Source: a virus. Taken from it: a DNA stretch of 27,917 nt. How positions within the stretch are numbered: the first letter of the stretch is position 1; each line of letters begins with the position of its first letter. The DNA is taken from IMG/VR virus record IMGVR_UViG_3300046538_000183, positions 1-27,917 of that record. One strand, written 5' to 3'. The translations under genes were made by a program, and so were the position numbers. A model generated the notes under the pieces. That model had not been told where the DNA came from and made no database searches. It was given only the letters and a program-made list of their open reading frames with translations. Of this stretch, positions 12,194 through 17,521 are shown piece by piece.

Positions 12194-12418
12194 TTACTGG
12201 CCAGTGCCGCCCATACACTCTGCGGTGCTCGCAAAAGATGCTCCCGCTAGCTGAACCAGCTTGCGCCACTCGTCGCTACTGATGAGTTCAGCGCGCTCCA
12301 TGTGGTCCGCCGCCATCAACAGCTTTTCGTAACGAGCCTCAGCGCTTATGAGGCTTTCAGGCATAGAGAACAGCTTTCGCCAGTTGGCCAGCGCCTGCCT
12401 CCTCAAATCATCTTTCAT
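12194..12418 (-). CDS. Small helical protein, member 2 of the paralogue family (74 aa)
   Basis: A 74-residue relative of the 11787-12008 product: MKDDLRRQALANWRKLFSMPE, then YEKLLMAADHMER and ELISSDEWRKLVQLAGASFASTAECMGG. The C-terminal third matches the remnant at 13369-13480 even better (LISSDEWRKL against LIDSNNWREL). The ATG at 12418 follows AGGGG by five bases; the frame is open to 12595 but that part crosses a terminator. Function unknown. Confidence 0.65.
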   Translation of the reverse strand: MKDDLRRQALANWRKLFSMPESLISAEARYEKLLMAADHMERAELISSDEWRKLVQLAGASFASTAECMGGTGQ

Positions 12419-12585
12419 AAAACCCCTGTATTGATTCTCCCTATAGCTGCGGGACTCATCGAGCAACTCACTGAGCACACGATCAAAGCTTATCACTTGC
12501 CGGGCTTTTCTCTTCTGTCTTGCGCCTCCGCAGACACCACCTACACTGAGCCTGCCGGGTCTTACTCTCCTTTCTCTCGGCATTG

Positions 12586-12607
12586 GCCCGCCCATGCGGG
12601 CTTTTTT
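12586..12607 (+). terminator. Rho-independent terminator, rightward, without an obvious upstream gene
   Basis: GCCCGC, loop CCAT, GCGGGC and six T. It lies between a leftward gene and the rightward gene starting at 12647, so no visible coding unit feeds it. A short RNA from 12420-12585 is possible. Confidence 0.8.
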
Positions 12608-12646
12608 CTGCCTGCTACGCTTTCCTTACAGCAAAGAGGACCTGCC

Positions 12647-12859
12647 ATGCCGACCCACGATCTCATCCCTTCCCTGATCTACAAGCTCAACGAAAACCAG
12701 CTCGCTATTGCTGAAGCAATTGAAGGTCTCTCCTTTTGGATAGAGCAATTGCATGGTCCTGCCGAGGATGCAATGGCAATCCGCCATTCTCTAACGAAGC
12801 TTGACGATAATTTGGAGTTCATCACTCGCGGTATCGCCGAGCTGATGAATGATCGCTAG
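12647..12859 (+). CDS. Small hypothetical protein (70 aa)
   Basis: A 70-residue acidic helical protein beginning MPTHDLIPSLIYKLNENQLAIAEAIEGLSFWIEQ, with a second helix (IRHSLTKLDDNLEFITRGIAELM), probably a helical hairpin. AGAGGA lies six bases before the ATG. The frame is open far upstream (to 12302), but this start follows the terminator at 12586-12607 and has the ribosome site. Unrecognised; independent small unit in the accessory block. Confidence 0.7.
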   Translation: MPTHDLIPSLIYKLNENQLAIAEAIEGLSFWIEQLHGPAEDAMAIRHSLTKLDDNLEFITRGIAELMNDR

Positions 12860-13005
12860 TGATCTGGGTTCAATAGGTGAGTAGTACGGCATAAACCAGC
12901 GGGCTAGGCAGCGTTAGGGATTGAGCGGCGTCATCGTTCAGATCGAACTGCTTTCAATGCTGCGAGGTCTACCAATTACTGTCTGATCGGTAAGCGGGTG
13001 GACAC

Positions 13006-13368
13006 ATGAAAATCAGAGCGACGGTCGTCTGCGAACAAAATCGCCACGTGCTCTTGGTGCGGAAGCCTAAAAGACCCTGGACGCTTCCTGGTGGAAAATT
13101 GAAGCGCGACGAAACAAATGCTGAAGCAGCGATTCGGGAGCTCAACGAAGAAACCGGCCTAGTCGTCGACACCCTGCTCTACTTAATGGTTTGGTCAGGT
13201 GATGGGGCGCAGCATCATGTGTTCGAGGCTTCCGTCCTAAATTTGGAAGAAGCACGCCCGCAAAATGAAATCTGTGACTGCATCTGGCAACCTCTTGATG
13301 CAGTTCATGCCTTAAAAATTAGCAACGCAACACTAATGATTCTGAAATCTTTCCAGCGCCGCTTATAG
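13006..13368 (+). CDS. Nudix hydrolase
   Basis: A 120-residue Nudix-fold enzyme. The complete Nudix box G-x5-E-x7-REUxEExGU is at residues 30-52 (GGKLKRDE start, REL-N-EETGL end); the glutamates bind the divalent metal. Nudix enzymes hydrolyse nucleoside diphosphates linked to another group. The exact substrate cannot be read from the sequence; oxidised nucleotides or cofactors are candidates. GGTGGA precedes the ATG. It sits among phage accessory genes and its stop touches a leftward gene remnant. Confidence 0.93.
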   Translation: MKIRATVVCEQNRHVLLVRKPKRPWTLPGGKLKRDETNAEAAIRELNEETGLVVDTLLYLMVWSGDGAQHHVFEASVLNLEEARPQNEICDCIWQPLDAVHALKISNATLMILKSFQRRL

Positions 13369-13480
13369 TCAGTTAGGCAAGCTTAAGTCCCCTCCCACGC
13401 CTTCGATAGTTTTCGCATAGAAGTCAGTTGCCTCCCCCGCCAGTTCACGCCAATTGTTGCTGTCGATCAGTCCGGCCAAT
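13369..13480 (-). pseudogene. C-terminal remnant of a third paralogue of the 11787/12194 family
   Basis: Read leftward, the frame ending at 13369 encodes LAGLIDSNNWREL followed by GEATDFYAKTIEGVGG, matching the C-terminal third of the 12194-12418 product (AELISSDEWRKL...STAECMGG) and the EGVG end of the 11787-12008 product. Upstream of about 13480 the similarity stops, and there is no start codon or ribosome site. It is a decayed copy between the Nudix and zinc-ribbon genes. The right edge is approximate. Confidence 0.6.
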
Positions 13481-13534
13481 GGTGGCCGTGCGCCACGAAT
13501 GGTAGAGTTCCGGCTCAATTACAGGAGGGATCCA

Positions 13535-14086
13535 ATGAAAGGGTTGGGCAAGGTCATATTGTTTGTCGGGGTGTGCTGGGCTGTATTCGCACTAAACATG
13601 GATGTCTCCGTGCCCTCAGGTTCAGGCGGCCGAGTGAACAACCTAGGGCTCATGGCTGACCGGCAGATCCATACCATTCTCGGCGGCATCATCGCCTTGG
13701 CCGGCCTGCTGATGGTTCTGCTTACTGGAAAGTCCGCAACATCTCCAGCAGTTGAAATTGACTCGCGCCCCTGCCCTCTGTGCGCAGAGTCAATCAAAAA
13801 TGCGGCGATCAAGTGCAAACACTGTGGCGCTGATGTGCAACCTTCCCGTAACGGACTTACACCGCTTGAGCATGGTTGGACTGTTCAAATTGAGTGCGAG
13901 CCCTGGGCGTATTCAGAAACAACAAGCTCCGTGAGGAGGCTTGGTTTACCTCTAACAAAAGGCAATCCAAAACTCGTAGTTGCTGGTCCTTTTCAATCTG
14001 AATCTGAAGCCGCCAGCGCCCAACAAAGCCTGAGATCTATATGTGAGCTGCAGGGAGATTTGCGCCTAATTGAGCCTACCACCTAA
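13535..14086 (+). CDS. Membrane protein with zinc ribbon and SPOR-like tail
   Basis: A 183-residue protein with transmembrane segments at about residues 5-22 and 47-65, then a zinc ribbon (Cys80, Cys83, Cys94, Cys97 in CPLCAESIKNAAIKCKHCG). The C-terminal 75 residues read like a SPOR-type module (WTVQIECEPW, then VVAGPFQSESEAASAQQSL); this domain is tentative. The ribbon would lie in the cytoplasm or periplasm depending on topology. AGGAGGG precedes the ATG at 13535; an upstream in-frame start at 13454 lacks one. Own terminator at 14105. Role unknown; envelope or exclusion function is possible. Confidence 0.7.
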   Translation: MKGLGKVILFVGVCWAVFALNMDVSVPSGSGGRVNNLGLMADRQIHTILGGIIALAGLLMVLLTGKSATSPAVEIDSRPCPLCAESIKNAAIKCKHCGADVQPSRNGLTPLEHGWTVQIECEPWAYSETTSSVRRLGLPLTKGNPKLVVAGPFQSESEAASAQQSLRSICELQGDLRLIEPTT

Positions 14087-14104
14087 ATAGCCAACTCACG
14101 CCAG

Positions 14105-14128
14105 AGCCCGCCAAGTGCGGGCTTTTTT
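14105..14128 (+). terminator. Rho-independent terminator
   Basis: AGCCCGC, loop CAAGT, GCGGGCT and five more T, 18 bases after the zinc-ribbon gene. It closes the accessory block just before the second repressor-controlled promoter. Confidence 0.9.
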
Positions 14129-14148
14129 ACGTCCGCGAGAAAATATAT

Positions 14149-14188
14149 TAGCAGTGCTATTTACATGTTTTAGTAGCAGTGCTACTTT
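14149..14188 (+). promoter_or_regulatory. Second repressor-controlled early promoter (pL-like) with two operators
   Basis: TAGCAGTGCTA (14149-14159) and AGTAGCAGTGCTACT (14172-14186) match the cI/cro operators 2 and 1 except for the central base (T for C). The promoter is TTTACA (14160-14165), 17-base spacer, TACTTT (14183-14188): the first operator abuts the -35 and the second covers spacer and -10. The same geometry occurs at the cro promoter. CI should therefore silence the whole rightward early operon in a lysogen. Confidence 0.82.
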
Positions 14189-14246
14189 TACTCCATCGCA
14201 ACCGGCACCCAATCAGGGGCCAGCTGCGAAGGGTCGAGAGATCCGC

Positions 14247-14290
14247 CGCTCTTTAGCTCCACCACTTCACCTTGCCGGATCACCACCGGC
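14247..14290 (+). promoter_or_regulatory. nut-like leader: boxA motif and boxB-like hairpin
   Basis: CGCTCTTTA (14247-14255) matches the boxA consensus, and 18 bases on a hairpin GCCGG-ATCACCA-CCGGC (14274-14290) could serve as boxB. They lie 60-100 bases downstream of the pL-like promoter, where nut sites occur in lambdoid phages. The boxA-boxB spacing is longer than in lambda, so this is a suggestion. A further hairpin, ATGCACC/GGTGCAT, is at 14482-14503. Confidence 0.45.
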
Positions 14291-14308
14291 CCAGATTCAA
14301 AGGCAGCG

Positions 14309-14443
14309 ATGAACCGGCCTCAACGGTTCAGAGGGTTGGCAACTGACCCGGGCGTGCAGCGTAAAACGCCAAGAACAGTTATCCAGCGGGAGAACAAGCC
14401 GAAGGGCCCGCGGCTGGAAGAACAATTTGAGATAGGCCAGTGA
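14309..14443 (+). CDS. Small Arg-rich protein, first gene after pL (44 aa); possible N-like factor
   Basis: A 44-residue, strongly basic product (MNRPQRFRGLATDPGVQRKT, then RTVIQRENKPKGPR) with an acidic tail (LEEQFEIGQ). AAAGG lies seven bases before the ATG. It is the first frame after the pL-like promoter and nut-like leader, the place of lambda N, and an Arg-rich N-terminus is what boxB-binding peptides have; N itself is longer (107 residues). It may instead be an unrelated small early protein. No known family recognised. Confidence 0.5.
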   Translation: MNRPQRFRGLATDPGVQRKTPRTVIQRENKPKGPRLEEQFEIGQ

Positions 14444-14522
14444 TCGACGCCAGTAGCGGGTCACGCCGGAAAGTTTCACTGATGCACCTGGCGACGGGTG
14501 CATTGGGAAAACAACCGAGGCC

Positions 14523-14558
14523 ATGACCATGACCATGACCATGACCATGACCATGAAC
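14523..14558 (+). repeat. Hexanucleotide tandem repeat at a gene start
   Basis: Five perfect copies of ATGACC (14523-14552) followed by ATGAAC. Every unit is an in-frame ATG, so loss or gain of copies keeps the frame but changes which ATG is best spaced from the GAGG at 14517-14520 and how long the Met-Thr lead is. Confidence 0.9.
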
Positions 14559-14855
14559 AAAGAACAGGTTTACGACGACCAAATCAGCCCGCTCATGCAG
14601 CAGATCATCGGCATCTGCAAGGACCAGGGTATCGCAATGATGGCGAGCTTCGACATTGCACATGATGGCCAAGGCCCGAATGGCGAAGACTGCTCCAGCT
14701 TGGTATGCAGCACTTTACTGCCCGATGGCAACGACGAGCCAAACCCAGTATTTGCCCAAGCTAATACCCTCATCCGTCGCGGCGGCCGACCCGCACCGAT
14801 GATGTTCACCACCGAACATGGTGACGGCTCCAAAACCATGACAGCGGTGATCTGA
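14523..14855 (+). CDS. Hypothetical early protein with repeated start codons (up to 110 aa)
   Basis: An acidic protein of 100-110 residues depending on the start used; the N-terminus is (Met-Thr)5-Met-Asn-Lys. GAGG at 14517-14520 is two bases from the first ATG and eight from the second (14529), so 14529 may be the main start. The body (YDDQISPLMQQIIGICKDQGIAMMASFDI...) looks like a small alpha/beta protein; I do not recognise a domain. It is the first sizeable gene of the rightward early operon, 334 bases after the promoter. Confidence 0.75.
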   Translation: MTMTMTMTMTMNKEQVYDDQISPLMQQIIGICKDQGIAMMASFDIAHDGQGPNGEDCSSLVCSTLLPDGNDEPNPVFAQANTLIRRGGRPAPMMFTTEHGDGSKTMTAVI

Positions 14856-14910
14856 TTTCACTGACTGGCCTTGGCGACAGGGCCAGGTGGGAAATCACTC
14901 GGAGAAAATA

Positions 14911-15204
14911 ATGGCTAAGAAAGTCGGCAGAACGACCAAGACAGCGTCCATCACAACCCGGGTTAGCCCAAGAATGCGGCACTTGATGGATGTGATGAGC
15001 CGAAGTCAGCGACGGTCACTAACCGCTGTAATTGAGGCGGCTATAGAGAGCTACGCGACCGAAGCTGAAATAGCCTTGGCCAATTCGACCTGGTCGACAG
15101 ATGAAGGCGAACGACTGCTGAACCTATATCAGCAAGCACCTCAACTCTGCTCATTCGATGAGGAGGTTGACGCAAAGGCTGCGGTGACTGCTCGTAATTG
15201 CTGA
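14911..15204 (+). CDS. Ribbon-helix-helix-like small regulator (97 aa)
   Basis: A 97-residue protein. After a basic N-terminus (MAKKVGRTTKT), residues about 12-50 read strand-helix-helix (ASITTRVSPRMRHLMDVMSRSQRRSLTAVIEAAIESYA), the CopG/MetJ-type ribbon-helix-helix pattern; the acidic C-terminus may mediate contacts. The ATG at 14911 follows CGGAGAA by five bases; an in-frame start at 14887 is less well supported. Probably an early DNA-binding regulator; target unknown. A 17-of-18 repeat of CTCTGCTCATTCGATGAG lies at its end and again 66 bases later. Confidence 0.75.
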   Translation: MAKKVGRTTKTASITTRVSPRMRHLMDVMSRSQRRSLTAVIEAAIESYATEAEIALANSTWSTDEGERLLNLYQQAPQLCSFDEEVDAKAAVTARNC

Positions 15205-15720
15205 AAGCATCACCTCTGCCCATTCGATGAGTGGGCTTTGGGATGCGGACGAAACTGCGGCCTATAACCGCCCACCTGCATCACAACCAACTACCGAGGA
15301 ATGCTCGGGAGTTGCCCACGTCACGGAGGATGCGCCATGAAGTAGACCAACGCTTCCCCCGCGTGGCGCAGCAAGCCTGAAGGCTGCACCCAACACCTAT
15401 ACAGGCAGCGGACAGTAGGCCGTCGATGTCACCGCGCATCGGCCGGGATTCCGGTAGGCCACCCCAGCGAACACAGACAACTTGATGAAGCAAACCAAGG
15501 CCGTCGCCAGTCGCGGGCCTTGGCTCCCCTCCCCGACACCACCCGCATGCATTCCCCTCCGCGCCCAACGGCAACCAGCGGACCGGATGAGTGCAGCCGG
15601 GTTTTGTTGACGAAAGGCCCGCATGGCCGAAGGATCCCGCCGCATTAGCTGCGGTCAATATGTTTAAAAAGGATGCGGGCGGCCCTCGCCCTACTCCACC
15701 TCGCCCATCTGGAGGCGATC
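15205..15720 (+). other. Non-coding gap of 516 bases in the early operon
   Basis: No convincing gene is visible, although the rest of the operon is tightly packed. It contains a repeat of CTCTGCYCATTCGATGAG near 15212, a strong GGAGG (15325-15329) followed by ATG-AAG-TAG (15337-15345), an inverted repeat CCAAGGCC/GGCCTTGG (15495-15523) and a small hairpin near 15640. The GC-rich minus-strand frame at 15281-15658 has unnatural composition and no ribosome site. The stretch could be a structured RNA or leader. Confidence 0.5.
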
Positions 15721-16143
15721 ATGAACACCCCGCATAGTTCGCAGCTTAAACACCACCACCGCAAGCCGCTTCCAGTGAGCGATAGCCCGCCGAATACAGC
15801 CCGCTCTGAATGGCTCTACAACGCCGCCGAAGACCTACTGCGAGGCTCTGGCGTGACCATCCAGCGCCGCATGCGCAAGCCACATGGCGTGACCGCCGAT
15901 CAATTCGCCCTGGCGGTTGATGAGTACGTCAACAACCGCCTTGCTGATTGCAAAGTTCAGACCTCTGCGCTTGGCTGGCTGATCATCACCGCCGAGCGAG
16001 GACAGGCCGACAAGACCGCTACAGCCGAACTGCTGGGCCCCAGCGATCACCCACTGGGCAAGCTTGGCGAAATCGCCGAGGCGCTGCTTGAGCCACTGGC
16101 CGATGAAGCTCTGATCGCTCAGTCCGAGGACAACGAGCTGTGA
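15721..16143 (+). CDS. Hypothetical early protein (140 aa)
   Basis: A 140-residue soluble protein, unrecognised. A His-rich basic start (LKHHHRKPLP) is followed by helices (SEWLYNAAEDLLRGSG, ADQFALAVDEYVNNRLA, ALGWLIITAERGQADKTATAELLG) and an acidic tail. GGAGG five bases before the ATG at 15721 fixes the start. It opens a run of four overlapping small genes leading to bet, so it is likely part of the recombination operon. Confidence 0.75.
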   Translation: MNTPHSSQLKHHHRKPLPVSDSPPNTARSEWLYNAAEDLLRGSGVTIQRRMRKPHGVTADQFALAVDEYVNNRLADCKVQTSALGWLIITAERGQADKTATAELLGPSDHPLGKLGEIAEALLEPLADEALIAQSEDNEL

Positions 16144-16355
16144 GCACTCAGAAAGCTATAGCCGGAATTCAGTTCGAGATCGCGAGACTTTCGCGCTCTT
16201 TCAGCCCGGTGCCGGACCGAACGTTTGTGATGGGCATGATCGAGTTGGCCGAAGTCGCCGAGCTTATCGATCGCGCCACGGCAAACCGTTTCCGTGATGC
16301 GCTTGACGCGAAGTTCTGCGAGCGCAATGACTTCCTGAAGAGGACCACCCCATGA
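16140..16355 (+). CDS. Small hypothetical protein, GTG start (71 aa)
   Basis: A 71-residue helical protein (QKAIAGIQFEIARLSRSF, MIELAEVAELIDRATANRFRDAL). The GTG start overlaps the TGA of the gene before it (GTGA), with GAGGA eight to nine bases upstream, and its own stop overlaps the next ATG. Coupling on both sides supports it. Function unknown. Confidence 0.7.
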   Translation: MSTQKAIAGIQFEIARLSRSFSPVPDRTFVMGMIELAEVAELIDRATANRFRDALDAKFCERNDFLKRTTP

Positions 16356-16546
16356 GTACTGCACCGGTTAAAACGCTGATCGATGAGCAGCTCGATGAGA
16401 TCGAATCGAAGTTGGTCCTGCTCGGATTCGGCCTCCCGTTCAACGAAGTGATCGGCAAGTCCCGCGAGGCTCTGGTCGCCAGCTTGCCGAAGCGCCTGGC
16501 GGCAACCATGAAAGGTGGACGGATAGCGGTGAGGGTTCGGCCTTGA
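16352..16546 (+). CDS. Small hypothetical protein (64 aa)
   Basis: A 64-residue protein, helical first half (VKTLIDEQLDEIESKLVLLG) and basic C-terminus (KRLAATMKGGRIAVRVRP). Overlaps the preceding gene by ATGA and the following TTG-start frame by TTGA. AAGAGGA precedes it. Unrecognised. Confidence 0.7.
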   Translation: MSTAPVKTLIDEQLDEIESKLVLLGFGLPFNEVIGKSREALVASLPKRLAATMKGGRIAVRVRP

Positions 16547-16659
16547 CCTCCCGCCAGCGCAACCGACGCCTGCTGATCTGGCGCGGCTCTCTTCCGGTCC
16601 TCACCCTCTTCGCCTTCCTGATGTTGCTCGGCGCCCCCGCTGATCGCGCAACCCAATAA
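16543..16659 (+). CDS. Very small membrane protein, TTG start (38 aa)
   Basis: A 38-codon frame whose TTG overlaps the preceding TGA (TTGA). The product has an Arg-rich N-terminus (TSRQRNRRLLIWR) and one hydrophobic segment (LPVLTLFAFLMLLGA), consistent with an N-in single-pass membrane peptide. GAGGG lies nine bases before the TTG. It ends 43 bases before bet. Size and start codon make it uncertain, but the overlap pattern matches its neighbours. Confidence 0.55.
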   Translation: MTSRQRNRRLLIWRGSLPVLTLFAFLMLLGAPADRATQ

Positions 16660-16702
16660 CCCACACCTTCAAACGCTGCGTGCATCGCGGCAAGGATTCC
16701 TC

Positions 16703-17521
16703 ATGTCCGCAGTAATGAAGCAAGCAGACAACTTGCCGGCGCTGTCTGAAGACGCGCTCGTCGAGGTGCTGAGCGGAAGCTTGTACCCAGGCGCAGAACG
16801 CAACTCCGTCGTAATGGTGTTGGCGTACTGCCAAGCCGCGCATCTCGATCCGATGCTGAAGCCGGTGCACATCGTTCCAATCTGGAACTCGAAAGCGAAA
16901 AAGATGCAGGACACGGTCATGCCTGGGATCGGCCTCTACCGCATCCAAGCGGCACGCACCGGGCAATACGCAGGCATAAGCGATCCCGAATATGGCCCGC
17001 CGATCACCGCGAAGCTATCTGGCGTTGACGTCACCTACCCGGAGTGGTGTCGGGTAACCGTAAAGCGGCAGATGTCCAACGGGCTTGTCGCCGAGTTCAC
17101 CGCCAATGAGCGCTGGCTCGAAAACTACGCCACCGCCAGCAAGGACAGTGCTGCTCCAAATGCCATGTGGAAGCGCCGCGCCTTTGCTCAGCTCGCCAAG
17201 TGCGCCGAGGCCCAGGCCCTGCGCAAAGCATTCCCCGAGGTCGGGTCGGCTCCTACTGCCGACGAAATGGAAGGCAAGACCTTCGATGACACGGCGCGCG
17301 ATGTAACGCCGCAGCCATCCGCGGTTAAACAGGCCGAAGCCAATCCTGATTATTCGGACGAGAAGTTCGAAACGATGCTTCCGACTTGGCAGGCCGGGAT
17401 AGACCAAGGAAAGACCAACCCCGAGACGCTGATCGCGTTTCTTCAATCCCGATACACGCTCAGCGAAGCGCAGATCGACCGAATCAATCGAATGACACCC
17501 CTCGACGGAGAATCCGCATGA
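16703..17521 (+). CDS. bet: Phage recombination protein Bet (RecT/Red-beta family annealase)
   Basis: A 272-residue single-strand annealing protein. Family features in order are AYCQAAHLDPMLKPVHIVPIW, MPGIGLYRIQAARTGQYAGI, a central substrate strand region (VTYPEWCRVTVKR) and AMWKRRAFAQLAKCAEAQALRKAFP. The C-terminal 80 residues are a variable tail. It anneals complementary single strands exposed by the partner exonuclease, whose gene follows with a four-base overlap (ATGA, 17518-17521). Length fits lambda Beta (261). Acts in phage DNA recombination and recircularisation. Confidence 0.95.
   Translation: MSAVMKQADNLPALSEDALVEVLSGSLYPGAERNSVVMVLAYCQAAHLDPMLKPVHIVPIWNSKAKKMQDTVMPGIGLYRIQAARTGQYAGISDPEYGPPITAKLSGVDVTYPEWCRVTVKRQMSNGLVAEFTANERWLENYATASKDSAAPNAMWKRRAFAQLAKCAEAQALRKAFPEVGSAPTADEMEGKTFDDTARDVTPQPSAVKQAEANPDYSDEKFETMLPTWQAGIDQGKTNPETLIAFLQSRYTLSEAQIDRINRMTPLDGESA

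Noticed and set aside
15281-15658. A 125-codon minus-strand frame in the non-coding gap
   Set aside because: Rich in Cys, Trp and Gly without any pattern, no ribosome site, opposite to the operon.
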